DNA from: Streptosporangium minutum
GTDB lineage: Bacteria > Actinomycetota > Actinomycetes > Streptosporangiales > Streptosporangiaceae
Length of the DNA stretch: 64,000 bases
Assembly: GCF_002149035.1 (NCBI RefSeq)
Contig: NZ_NGFP01000002.1
Location: forward strand, 1 to 64,000
Reading direction: 5' to 3'
Position numbers and translations under genes: made by a program
Shown here: positions 29,155 through 37,393 of the stretch, one piece after another
Position numbering within the stretch: the first letter of the stretch is position 1
How the letters are laid out: the number at the start of each line of letters is the position of its first letter
The notes under the pieces: generated by a model
Database searches by the model: none
What the model saw: only the letters and a program-made list of their open reading frames with translations
Told to the model about the DNA's origin: nothing

Positions 29155-29313
29155 GTGGCGGACCGAATGGTCACCGCGCCGGCCGCGCCTCAAGGTCTGG
29201 CCTGCCGGCCCTGCCGGGAATCTTGCCGCGCGACACGCGCACCCGCTCAGGTGCGGATGTCGTCGAACATCGGCTCCGGTCACATCGCGTTCGATGCCGC
29301 GAAGGTTCCCTGA
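29155..29313 (+). CDS. Possible 52-residue hypothetical protein
   Basis: Short GTG-initiated frame with GAGGAG nine bases upstream, immediately after the hydrolase gene. It holds four cysteines in its first half and resembles no family I know. It may be a 5' remnant of a lost gene. Otherwise the 350-base interval 29135-29487 holds nothing I can support. Confidence 0.25.
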   Translation: MADRMVTAPAAPQGLACRPCRESCRATRAPAQVRMSSNIGSGHIAFDAAKVP

Positions 29314-29487
29314 CGCGCCCAGCCCGTCCCGACCTGACCACGTCCTGCTGGACCGCGTCGACCAGGCGCGAGGCCGCCCGGGAGGGACTCGAACGGCGGA
29401 GCGCCGGGGAGAGTCTGGCCGAATGGGGGATGGCGGGTCGGTCGGATGACCGATGGCGGAGGGTCGGCGCTGGGCCACGATCATGGC

Positions 29488-30219
29488 ATGAGGCGAATCG
29501 TGGTGGTAGCGGTGGCGGCTCTGGCTGCTGCGGGTGTAGCGGGTTGCGGTGTGGAACTGGACGCGAAGGAGGTGCATTCCACTCAGGGGTTTGCTTTCTC
29601 CGGTGATGCACTCACCATCAAGTCCTCGCTCGGCGGGCTGAGGGTCATGCCGGGAACCACGGGGAGCGTGCAGGTGGAGCGGTGGGTGCGGGGCAAGGCG
29701 GCCACGGAAGGGAACGCGTCGTGGTCGCTCAAGGGCGACACGCTGCGCCTCAGCGGGAACTGCACCGCAGTTTTCGGCGATTGCGGCGCCCGGTACCACG
29801 TCAAGGTGCCGCCGGGGGTCAGGCTCGTGGTCGACGGCGGGGACGACGGAGTGATCCTCAACCGGCTGGCCCAGGACGTGGATGTGTTCGCCTCGGGCCC
29901 CATCAGGGTTTACGAGACGGAAGGCAGGCTGCGGCTACGGGGGAACGATGACGTGATCACGGGAGATGGGCTCAGGTCGGCGGATGTCAGGGCACGCACC
30001 ACAGCCGGAAACATCACCCTGTCGTTCGCCGCCCCGCCGTCCAAGGTGGACGTGCTGTCCGGCGACGGCCGGGTGACGGCGACCGTGCCCGACGGCGCCT
30101 ATGACGTTACCGCCAAGAGCACGCACGGCAGCGAACGGTCCCAGATCAAGGACACCGAGAGCGACAAGATCATCATTGCCAGGAGCACGACCGGAGATGT
30201 CCGGATAAACGCGAGCTAG
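29488..30219 (+). CDS. DUF4097-like lipoprotein
   Basis: 243-residue exported lipoprotein: MRRIVVVAVAALAAAGVAGCG is a signal peptide ending in the lipobox VAGC. The mature part is a repetitive beta structure of the DUF4097 adhesin-like type, with repeating phrases such as GDALTIKSSLGGLRV, RLRLRGNDDVIT, ADVRARTTAGNITL, VDVLSGDGRVTATV and SDKIIIARSTTGDVRI. Such beta-helix proteins sit on the cell surface with unknown role. I begin at 29488, where the signal peptide starts, not at the longer frame. Confidence 0.85.
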   Translation: MRRIVVVAVAALAAAGVAGCGVELDAKEVHSTQGFAFSGDALTIKSSLGGLRVMPGTTGSVQVERWVRGKAATEGNASWSLKGDTLRLSGNCTAVFGDCGARYHVKVPPGVRLVVDGGDDGVILNRLAQDVDVFASGPIRVYETEGRLRLRGNDDVITGDGLRSADVRARTTAGNITLSFAAPPSKVDVLSGDGRVTATVPDGAYDVTAKSTHGSERSQIKDTESDKIIIARSTTGDVRINAS

Positions 30220-30225
30220 TGCATG

Positions 30226-30345
30226 CCTGCTGACGCCTCCGATCCCGAAACCATGCGCCAGGCCGTGGCTGACACCGTGGCCAGGTTCGGGGACTCCAGT
30301 ACGCCGTCAGCAACGCTGCCAGTCAGTACAGCCAGGCGGCGCCGG
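30226..30345 (+). pseudogene. N-terminal remnant of a short-chain dehydrogenase
   Basis: ADASDPETMRQAVADTVARFG matches the segment of SDR enzymes between the second strand and the NNAG motif. After a one-base frameshift the next frame reads LQYAVSNAA, which fits the expected GLxxxVNNAG. The Rossmann start, the YxxxK site and the rest are gone. The remaining sequence to 30624 holds nothing recognisable. Confidence 0.42.
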
Positions 30346-30624
30346 AGGCCGCGGTTCTCCGACAGCTCGGCCGGATCGACCGTTCACCATGGCGGACAGG
30401 CGACCCCGCGTTCGGGGTCGCCTGGCTCACCGCGCACCACGGCGAGCTCGTGACGCGCGTCGCAGACCCTTCCCGCCGGATGTGATCGCCCACGTCATGC
30501 CTGTCCGTGCGGGCTCTGCGCGGGCGACGACAACGGCGGGGTCCATGGAGTGGCCGGGCTGCGCGCTCGCACAGGCAACGACCACATCGTCTTGTACCGG
30601 CCGAACTCCCGGCCGTATCCGGAC

Positions 30625-31326
30625 TCAATCCGGGGGGCCGGTGGGTTCCAACATGGGCACGAGGAACTGCCGGGCCACTCCGGCCAGTTGCTCGTCGTCG
30701 TCGAGGTCGATGACGTGACTGGGGATCGCCAGGAAGGACGCAGAGATCCGGACCATCAGTTCGGCCGCGAGGTCGGTGTCCAAGTCGCTCGACACGTTGC
30801 CCGCGCGTTGCTCGCGGCGGAGCTGACCCGCGACGAACTGCCGCACGGTTGCGAGGGTCCGGCCCCCGTCATTGATCATGGAGGGCACGAGCAGGTCCGG
30901 TTCTGTGGCGATCAGACCGCCGATCAGCGGGTTGCGCCGGATGGCGCGTAACGAGCTCACGAAGCCCAGAACCACCCGATCGGCGGCGGTGCGGGCTTGT
31001 TCTATGTCAATGAGGAACCGGTCGAAATACCGGCGAAACTCTCGACGTACGACGTGTTCAACCAGCGCGTCCTTCGTGGCGAACCGCCGGTAGACCGTGA
31101 TCCGTGACACCCCGGCACGGCGGGCCACGTCCTCCATCGTGGAGCGCCGGATACCCATACGGCAGAACTGCTCATACGCCGCATCGAGTATGCGTGCACG
31201 GAGCTCGTCCGTGTCGTCAACCTGTTCGACGGCATCGATGTACGCGCGCTCCAGCAACGACTCCGAGTTCGACGGCGCCATGAGCACGGACAGCGCAGAT
31301 TCCACGATCACCTCCGGTGAATTCAT
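30625..31326 (-). CDS. TetR-family regulator, probable repressor of lcp
   Basis: 233-residue TetR regulator with a 45-residue N-terminal extension before the helix-turn-helix (STMEDVARRAGVSRITVYRRFATKDALVEHV). The C-terminal domain is all-helical. It is divergent from the rubber oxygenase gene; in other polyisoprene degraders (for example LcpR in Gordonia) a divergent TetR protein represses lcp. The ATG at 31326 is chosen over an upstream in-frame start because the longer form has no conserved residues. A 7-base inverted repeat lies in the shared promoter. Confidence 0.9.
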   Translation of the reverse strand: MNSPEVIVESALSVLMAPSNSESLLERAYIDAVEQVDDTDELRARILDAAYEQFCRMGIRRSTMEDVARRAGVSRITVYRRFATKDALVEHVVRREFRRYFDRFLIDIEQARTAADRVVLGFVSSLRAIRRNPLIGGLIATEPDLLVPSMINDGGRTLATVRQFVAGQLRREQRAGNVSSDLDTDLAAELMVRISASFLAIPSHVIDLDDDEQLAGVARQFLVPMLEPTGPPD

Positions 31327-31391
31327 TCTGCCCAATCCCCAACAGCCGCTGCCACGGTCTTGTGATGACCGACACAGTGTGCTGTGATAAA

Positions 31392-31426
31392 TGATACACA
31401 GACCCATTCAGTGTTTCTTTGTATCA
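31392..31426. promoter_or_regulatory. Inverted repeat in the lcp promoter region
   Basis: TGATACA (31392-31398) and TGTATCA (31420-31426) are perfect inverted arms 21 bases apart, in an AT-rich stretch between the TetR gene and lcp. The second arm lies 33 bases before the lcp start. It is the best operator candidate for the divergent TetR protein. Confidence 0.6.
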
Positions 31427-31459
31427 ACGCTCGGCCTCGACCTGAGGAGGAACGAAGGC

Positions 31460-32683
31460 ATGGGCAAACTCAGCAGGCGCAACATGTTGAAGGCGGGTGG
31501 GGCGCTGGGCGCACTTGGTGCGCTGGGCGTCGCCTCGCCGGCACAGGCACACTCGCTGTGGACATGGTCACCCCAGGGCTCCGTGGCGGGCGCAGGGGCA
31601 GGTCTCGACCCGCGGTGGGTCTGGGACGAGGAGGCCGACTCGCTGGTCGCCTCGGTGATCGACAGGGGTGAGGTGCCCAGGGTCAACGAGCTGTTACGGA
31701 CCTGGACCAAGAACGGCCAGCCGTTACCGGCCGGGCTGCCGGCGGACCTGCGGGACTTCATGGAGCGCGCCCGTCAACTGCCGTCATGGACCGACCAGCG
31801 CAAACTGGCCACCGTGGTCGAGTTCAACCAGAAGCGAGGGCTCTACCTCGGCCTCCTGTACGGGCTGGCCAGCGGCATGATGAGCACGGTCATCCCCAAG
31901 GAGGCGCTCGCGGTCTACTACTCCCAGGGCGGCGCGGACATGAAGGACCGCATCTCCAAAACCGCCAAACTCGGGTACGACATCATGTCCCAGACCGCCT
32001 ACCAGCCCGATGGCGAAATGATCGTGACCTGCGTCAAGACCCGGCTGGTGCATGCGGCGGTGCGGCACCTGCTGCCGCAGTCACCGTACTGGTCGGAGGT
32101 CGCCGAGGAAGAGATCCCGATCAGCCAGCGAGACATGATGGTCACCTGGCACAGCCTGCCCACGACCGTCATGCAGAAGCTGACCACGTGGAAGGTGCCG
32201 ATCCCCGCTGCCGAGTCCGCAGCCTTCCTGCACTCGTGGCAGCTGTGCGCGCACATGCTCGGCATCAAGGACGAGTACATCCCCGCATCGTGGACCGAGG
32301 CCAACACCCAGGCCGGGCAGGTCCTGAACCCCGTGCTGGCCCCGACGGCCGAGGGGATCAAGCTGGCCGACATTCTTCTCAACCTCGGCTCCTCGGTCGA
32401 TGGCGCCATCCTCAGCAAGCCCGTACTCGGCGCGTTCACGCGCTTCATGCTCGGTGATGAGATCGCCGCATGGCTGAAGATTCCCAGGGAGCCGGTCTGG
32501 GACCCGCTTCTCAAGGTGTCCTGGAAACCCTTCATCGCCGTCCGCGAAGGCCTGCTTCCGTTCCCCCTGGCGCCGGAGGCCTACTGGCTCTTCGACGAGT
32601 TCCTCCGCAAAGCAGCCCTGCTCTTCCTGTCCGAAGCGCGACCGATCAGCATCGAGATCCCAGATTCCAACCGCCCGTCCTGA
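31460..32683 (+). CDS. lcp: Latex clearing protein (rubber oxygenase Lcp)
   Basis: 407-residue secreted b-type cytochrome that cleaves double bonds of cis-1,4-polyisoprene to oligo-isoprenoids with keto and aldehyde ends. The start MGKLSRRNMLKAGG is a Tat signal, with an AHA-type cleavage region near residue 31. The DUF2236 core carries every residue studied in Lcp of Streptomyces K30 at the same numbers: Glu148 (VIPKEAL), Arg164, Lys167 and Thr168 (DRISKT) and haem ligand His198 (RLVHAAVRH). A strong GAGGAGG ribosome site precedes the ATG at 31460. It is followed by oxiB and oxiA, the gene order of the K30 rubber locus, and faces a TetR gene. Confidence 0.96.
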   Translation: MGKLSRRNMLKAGGALGALGALGVASPAQAHSLWTWSPQGSVAGAGAGLDPRWVWDEEADSLVASVIDRGEVPRVNELLRTWTKNGQPLPAGLPADLRDFMERARQLPSWTDQRKLATVVEFNQKRGLYLGLLYGLASGMMSTVIPKEALAVYYSQGGADMKDRISKTAKLGYDIMSQTAYQPDGEMIVTCVKTRLVHAAVRHLLPQSPYWSEVAEEEIPISQRDMMVTWHSLPTTVMQKLTTWKVPIPAAESAAFLHSWQLCAHMLGIKDEYIPASWTEANTQAGQVLNPVLAPTAEGIKLADILLNLGSSVDGAILSKPVLGAFTRFMLGDEIAAWLKIPREPVWDPLLKVSWKPFIAVREGLLPFPLAPEAYWLFDEFLRKAALLFLSEARPISIEIPDSNRPS

Positions 32684-32763
32684 TCAGGACCGCCTGAGCC
32701 GGACCTGCGGCGCCACGAGCGGAGGAAGGACTCCGGCCCGGCCTGCCCTCCGCGGGCCGGGGC

Positions 32764-33054
32764 GTGGCCACAAATTATCGGGTCAGCCGGCCCCTGTGTG
32801 ATGCGCTCGCCGGCCACCTGGTCGGCGACCAGGTGGCCGACTGGGACGGCATCAGGCGCCAGCCGGTGTGGGACCCGCTGATCAGCTCCGCCTGGCCGAA
32901 AGCGGTGAAATTCCGCGAGGGCCTCATCCCGCTGCCGCTGGTGCCCCAGGTCGCCTGGGGTATCGACGGAGCCGCGCGGCGATACATCCTGTTCTATCTC
33001 ACCAAGGGCAAGGAGACCAAGATCGAAACCCCGACGACCAACCGTCCGGGCTGA
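32764..33054 (+). pseudogene. C-terminal remnant of a second Lcp
   Basis: 96-codon frame beginning GTG. From residue 10 on it parallels the last 85 residues of the intact Lcp upstream: QPVWDPLISSAWPKAVKFREGL versus EPVWDPLLKVSWKPFIAVREGL, and the shared TTNRPG / DSNRPS end. The haem-binding core is absent. It is probably the residue of a tandem lcp duplication whose 5' three-quarters were deleted. It might still be translated, but it cannot bind haem as Lcp does. Confidence 0.8.
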
Positions 33055-33059
33055 GCCGG

Positions 33060-35360
33060 ATGATGACAGGATCGAACGGCGACGGGCTGGACGAGGCCAT
33101 CGGGCGGCGGCGGTTCCTCGGGTACGTGCTGGCGGCTCCGACCCTGGTGGCTGCTGCCGAACTCGTTCCTCCGGCACCGGCGGCCGACGCCCAGCTGCCT
33201 TCGCCGGAACTCACGGAATTGCTCGACCTCAACGACGTGATGACCGCGGCGGCGCTGCCGACCTCGGGCCTGATCTCGGTCGAGGTCAACCCGGACGGCA
33301 CGGTGTCGTTCGCGTTGCCGCGGGTCGAGGTGGGGCAGGGCATCACCACCTCGACGGCCATGTTGATCGCCGAGGAACTGGCCGTGCCGCTGGAACGGGT
33401 GCGGGTCACACTGGCCGACGCCCGGCCGGAGCTGGTGTTCAACCAGCTCACCGGCGGGTCGAACACGACCATCGCGACCTACACCCCGATCCGGGTCGCC
33501 GCCGCCATCGCCCGGCTCCGCCTGCTGGCAGCCGCAGCGGCCGAACTCGGCTCGGCGGTCACCGATCTGACGATGAAGGCCGGGATGATCATCGATCGCT
33601 CCGGCGGCGGCATCGACATCGGAGCGCTCGCCGAGAAGGCCGCGAGCACAGAGACCAGGCGGGTGTCCGTAGAGCTCGCGCCACGCGGGAACTTCACCGT
33701 CATCGGCAAAGCCCACAACCGCATCGACGCGCTGGACGCGGTGACCGGGCGCAAGAAGTTCACGATGGACCTCGATATCCCGGACGCGAAGCCGACGATG
33801 GTGTGCCGCCCGCCGACCATCAACGGCACAGTCGGCTCGGTGGCCAACCTCGCAGAGGTCCGTAGCATGCCGGGCGTCACCGATGTCGTGGTGATCTCCA
33901 CCGGGGTGGTGGTGCGCGCCGGGACCTTCGGCCAGTGCGTCGACGCCATACGCGCCCTGAAGGTCGCCTGGAGACCCGGTACCGCAGAAGGAAAGTCCGA
34001 CGAGAGCGTGCTCCGGGAGCTGGAAGCCGCGGAGTTGCCGCTCGGGCTCCGGCCGCCGGCTCCGGTCGTCGAAGGCAAGTTCACGTTCTACTTCCGCAGC
34101 AACAGCGCGCTGGAACCCAACTGCGCGGTCGCCGACGTGGGGGCCGACCGCGCCGAGATCTGGTCGGCGTTGAAATCGCCGATCGTCGCCCAGCGGGCCA
34201 TCGCCGCCAAGCTCGGGCTGCCGCCCGGCAGGGTCATCGTGCACGTCACCGAAGGCGGTGGTTCCTTCGGGCGCAAGCTGTTCTTTGACGCCGCGCTGGA
34301 AGCGGCCGAGGTGTCCCAGAAGATCGGCAAACCGGTCAAACTCATGTGGCACCGCGCCGACGACTCCCGTCAGGGCCGCACCCACCCGATGGCCACCTCG
34401 CGGGTGCGCGCCGCCTACGTCGGCGGCACCGTGCTGAGCTACAAGCAGCGGCACACCAGCGTCTCCACGGACCTCGGCCACGGGCTCGGCGAGATCATCA
34501 CCGCCATGGCTGCGCGGCTTCCGGTGGGCGACATCGGTTTCTCCCAGACATTTTTCCATCTCAGCCAGGCGATGTCCTACCGGTTCGGCGCCAGCAGCCA
34601 GTTGCTCAGCGAAACGGACAGGGGCTTCAACACCGGCAGCATGCGCAACGTCTACTCGCCCGACGTCACCTGTGCCCGCGAGCTCATCGTCGACCAGCTC
34701 GCCGCGAGGATGGGCAAGGACCCTTACCGGTTCCGGCATGACTTCCTCCGCGATGACCGCTCCCGGGCGGTGCTGGCGAAGGCGGCCGAGGCCGGCGACT
34801 GGGGTCGGCCGATGCCGGTCGGCACCGCGCAGGGCATCGCGTTCCACGCCGAGTACAAGGCCGTCAGCGCCGCGCTGGTCGAGATCGACTGCCGGCCCGA
34901 AACCGTCAACCGCCCCATCCGCGACGGTGTGACCGGACCACGCGTCACCAAGGCCGTATTCGCTGTGGACGTCGGCCTCGCCGTCAACCCGAGGGGTCTG
35001 GAAGCGCAGATGATGGGCTGCATCATGGACGGCATCGCGCTGGCCCTGACCTCCAGCCTGCACCTGGACGACGGCTACTTCCTCGAAGCGAGCTGGGACA
35101 ACTACTTCTACACCCGGCAGTGGAACACCCCGCCCGAACTCCAGATCATCATCATGCCCAGCACCTCCGAGGAGCCCGGTGGTGCCGGGGAACTGGGCGT
35201 CGCCGCGTCGATGGCCGCCGTCGCCTGTGCGTACGGCCGCGCGACCGGGACGATGCCCACCAGCTTCCCGATCAACCACGGCACGCTCTCCTTCGTTCCT
35301 AAACCGACTGTCCCGCCCGTTCCCCAGTCCCCGGTCGACGGCCTGAACGACGCCCGCTGA
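33060..35360 (+). CDS. oxiB: Molybdenum hydroxylase large subunit (OxiB-like aldehyde oxidase)
   Basis: 766-residue molybdopterin-binding subunit of the xanthine dehydrogenase / isoquinoline oxidoreductase family. A twin-arginine stretch IGRRRFLGYVLAAPTLVAAA suggests Tat export. Cofactor-binding phrases include PRVEVGQGITTSTAMLIAEEL, EGGGSFGRKLFFDAA and the C-terminal active-site Glu region GGAGELGVAASMAAVACA. In Streptomyces K30 oxiB and oxiA lie directly after lcp and oxidise the aldehyde ends of rubber cleavage products. The ATG at 33060 follows the lcp remnant by five bases. The small [2Fe-2S] subunit follows 15 bases on. Confidence 0.92.
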   Translation: MMTGSNGDGLDEAIGRRRFLGYVLAAPTLVAAAELVPPAPAADAQLPSPELTELLDLNDVMTAAALPTSGLISVEVNPDGTVSFALPRVEVGQGITTSTAMLIAEELAVPLERVRVTLADARPELVFNQLTGGSNTTIATYTPIRVAAAIARLRLLAAAAAELGSAVTDLTMKAGMIIDRSGGGIDIGALAEKAASTETRRVSVELAPRGNFTVIGKAHNRIDALDAVTGRKKFTMDLDIPDAKPTMVCRPPTINGTVGSVANLAEVRSMPGVTDVVVISTGVVVRAGTFGQCVDAIRALKVAWRPGTAEGKSDESVLRELEAAELPLGLRPPAPVVEGKFTFYFRSNSALEPNCAVADVGADRAEIWSALKSPIVAQRAIAAKLGLPPGRVIVHVTEGGGSFGRKLFFDAALEAAEVSQKIGKPVKLMWHRADDSRQGRTHPMATSRVRAAYVGGTVLSYKQRHTSVSTDLGHGLGEIITAMAARLPVGDIGFSQTFFHLSQAMSYRFGASSQLLSETDRGFNTGSMRNVYSPDVTCARELIVDQLAARMGKDPYRFRHDFLRDDRSRAVLAKAAEAGDWGRPMPVGTAQGIAFHAEYKAVSAALVEIDCRPETVNRPIRDGVTGPRVTKAVFAVDVGLAVNPRGLEAQMMGCIMDGIALALTSSLHLDDGYFLEASWDNYFYTRQWNTPPELQIIIMPSTSEEPGGAGELGVAASMAAVACAYGRATGTMPTSFPINHGTLSFVPKPTVPPVPQSPVDGLNDAR

Positions 35361-35375
35361 ATCAAGGAGGTCTGA

Positions 35376-35852
35376 GTGCCTGAGCACACTTTCCGCGTCA
35401 ACGGGGAGCAGGTCACCGTCGACGTCGCCGGCGACGTGCGCCTGCTGTGGGTCCTGCGCGACATCCTCGGCATCACCGGCCCGAAGTACGGCTGCGGCAT
35501 CAACGTCTGCAAGGCCTGCACCAGCCACATCAACGGCAGAGCGGTCAACCCCTGCGCGATCCCCGTCAAAGATCTCCAGCCGACCGATGAGGTCACGACC
35601 ATCGAAGGGCTTCCGGCCACGGTCGGCGAGGACCTGCACCCCATGCAGCAGGCATGGCTCGACCACGACGTCGCCCAGTGTGGCTACTGCCAGCCCGGTC
35701 AGATCATGGCCGCCGTGGCGCTGGTCCGCCGTGTCGCCGTCGAAGGCCGCGAAATCACCGACGTCGACCTCGACGGCCTCCGCAACATCTGCCGCTGCGG
35801 CACCTACTTCCGTATCCGCGAAGCCGTCAAAGCCGGCGCCGAGCACATGTGA
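35376..35852 (+). CDS. oxiA: Molybdenum hydroxylase [2Fe-2S] subunit (OxiA-like)
   Basis: 158-residue electron-transfer subunit. The plant-ferredoxin-type cluster is bound by Cys40, Cys45, Cys48 and Cys60 (YGCGINVCKACTS). The second cluster, in the helical domain, is bound by Cys102, Cys105, Cys139 and Cys141 (QCGYCQPGQ, NICRCGTY). All eight ligands are present. It starts at a GTG seven bases after AAGGAGG and is co-transcribed with oxiB. It has no signal peptide and may be exported with OxiB by the Tat route. Confidence 0.94.
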   Translation: MPEHTFRVNGEQVTVDVAGDVRLLWVLRDILGITGPKYGCGINVCKACTSHINGRAVNPCAIPVKDLQPTDEVTTIEGLPATVGEDLHPMQQAWLDHDVAQCGYCQPGQIMAAVALVRRVAVEGREITDVDLDGLRNICRCGTYFRIREAVKAGAEHM

Positions 35853-35913
35853 GGTCCCTGTGGGCGCGGTAGTCCCTCCGGGCTGGGACCCGGGGGACAC
35901 CCCCAAGGACACG

Positions 35914-36058
35914 TCAGAGTCCATGGGACTTTCCGATGATGTCGCGCTGGACCCCGCTCGTGCCGCCGTACACGGTGGACACCACCGTGGATCGCAACGG
36001 GCGTTCCAAGCCATGCTCCATGGCATGGTTGATCGCATCGATCAACGAGCTGCTGTGG
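35914..36058 (-). pseudogene. C-terminal remnant of an acyl-CoA dehydrogenase
   Basis: On the minus strand a frame reads SSLIDAINHAMEHGLERPL, then TVYGGTSGVQRDIIGKSHGL and a stop at 35914-35916. The last 20 residues match the conserved end of acyl-CoA dehydrogenases (YGGTSEVxRxIIGxSLGL). Nothing of the flavin domain remains upstream. Beta-oxidation enzymes accompany rubber loci, so this may be a lost catabolic gene of the same island. The rest of the interval 35853-36201 holds no gene. Confidence 0.72.
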
Positions 36059-36201
36059 CCGGTACTTTCGCGCCCAGGCCGACTACCGTGCCTGATCTTC
36101 CTGCGTCACCGCATCGGCCGGGGGCGAGGCGTTCCGAGACGCGTTCGTGATCAAGGTCCGGCAGGATTTCCTCTCCCGTACCAGGCTGAGAGGAAACCAC
36201 C

Positions 36202-37026
36202 GTGAAGCGAGTGATCGCGGGCATCGCCGCGACCACGGTCACCGTGTCCGTCGCCACGGCACCCGTACAGGCCGCCTCCGCGGATCCGGTCACGGCGTTG
36301 AAGAGCCAGTTCGTCGCGGGTGAGGGGGTGAAGTTCACCGACGTCGCCACTCTGGTCGAGTTCACCGGGAACACCTCCTTCCTCAAGCGCACAGGTTCCT
36401 TCCAGTTCGGCAAAACCGGGATCGTCGCCTCCGACGTCAACGCGAAGCGCACCAGCGACGACCCCGAGATGCCCAGCAGCTTCCCGGGGATGCTGGCCAG
36501 GCCGGAGCGGACGATCAGGATCGGTACCACCAGTTACTACTCCGGCGGTGCCTGGGCGCCGTCGAAGGGCAAGACCTGGATCAAGCATCCACACGGCATG
36601 AACGCCGGCTTCAGCGGCTGGTACGGCCAGCTGGTGAACATCGCCGAGCCGGCGACCCTGAAGGCCCTGATCACGAAGGGGAAGCGAACGGGACGCACCT
36701 ACGCAGGAACGATCAGCTTCGGCGCGCTGGAGAAGGTCTCCCCGTGGTTGCGCGACGCCGGCCTGACCGGGCTGTCCAGTGGAGACAAGGCCGCGGTGCT
36801 GCGCTTCAGGCTCACCCTGGGCTCCGACCAGCTTCCCCAGCGATTGGTCACTGTTTACCCGGGGAGCACCCACATCAGTGCGGCAGTGGCGGAGGACAGG
36901 CGAGTCAGCATCGAGACCCATTACACCGGGTGGGGCAGCCGGGTGAGCGTCAAGGCGCCTGCGGCGAGCGAGGTGGAGAACATGGGAAAGCGTGAGCCGT
37001 CCGACCGGGGCGGCGGCCGGGGTTAA
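36202..37026 (+). CDS. Secreted hypothetical protein
   Basis: 274-residue exported protein: MKRVIAGIAATTVTVSVATAPVQAASA is a classical Sec signal with cleavage near AQA/AAS. The mature part alternates beta strands (KRTGSFQFGKTGIVASDV, TIRIGTTSYYSGGAW, ISFGALEKVSPWLR, HYTGWGSRVSVKAP) in a pattern reminiscent of LolA/LppX-like lipid-carrier folds common in actinomycetes. That is a resemblance, not an assignment. GTG start after GAGAGGAAA. A strong hairpin follows at 37092-37126. Confidence 0.78.
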   Translation: MKRVIAGIAATTVTVSVATAPVQAASADPVTALKSQFVAGEGVKFTDVATLVEFTGNTSFLKRTGSFQFGKTGIVASDVNAKRTSDDPEMPSSFPGMLARPERTIRIGTTSYYSGGAWAPSKGKTWIKHPHGMNAGFSGWYGQLVNIAEPATLKALITKGKRTGRTYAGTISFGALEKVSPWLRDAGLTGLSSGDKAAVLRFRLTLGSDQLPQRLVTVYPGSTHISAAVAEDRRVSIETHYTGWGSRVSVKAPAASEVENMGKREPSDRGGGRG

Positions 37027-37091
37027 GGCGGGAGACTCCCCGCCGGGCCGGGATCGCCGGTGAACCAGGCCCGGCCGCTCCCCGCCGGGCA

Positions 37092-37126
37092 CTTCTCCCA
37101 CCCCGATCTCGCCGGGGTGAGAGAAG
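37092..37126 (+). terminator. Strong hairpin after the secreted protein gene
   Basis: CTTCTCCCACCCCG (37092-37105) pairs with CGGGGTGAGAGAAG (37113-37126) with one mismatch around a 7-base loop. It lies 66 bases after the stop of the upstream gene and before a gene-less stretch. Confidence 0.65.
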
Positions 37127-37220
37127 GCCGGAGCGATCTCCCCGGCCTTGGACGACACAGCCGGCTGTCTGTGCGCCCGTGCCTGGATCCAGACGAAGTA
37201 CCACTGAGCGCACGCAGCAC

Positions 37221-37340
37221 GTCCGTACCAGCCAGATGACCTTCTCGGTGCCCGAGCCGATCGAGAGGCCGTCGGTGGTGACTCCGGTGCTCCCCGGCGA
37301 TGTGATCCTCACCGGCACCCCGGGCGGGATCGGCGGCGCC
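37221..37340 (+). pseudogene. Remnant of a fumarylacetoacetate hydrolase family gene
   Basis: RTSQMTFSVPEPIERPSVVT followed by VLPGDVILTGTPGGIGG reproduces the C-terminal active-site stretch of FAH-family proteins (the LxPGDVIxTGTPxGVG motif). There is no start, no metal-binding N-terminal part and no normal C-terminus. It lies in the 367-base gap before the ECF sigma gene. Confidence 0.68.
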
Positions 37341-37393
37341 CCTGCCCCGGCTCGCTCCTGCCTGATCCAGGAGACACGCTTTAGGATCGGGCC

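Noticed and set aside
32994-36038. A 1014-codon minus-strand frame opposite oxiB and oxiA
   Set aside because: It is the antisense shadow of two well-supported genes, with shadow-type composition and no domain features.
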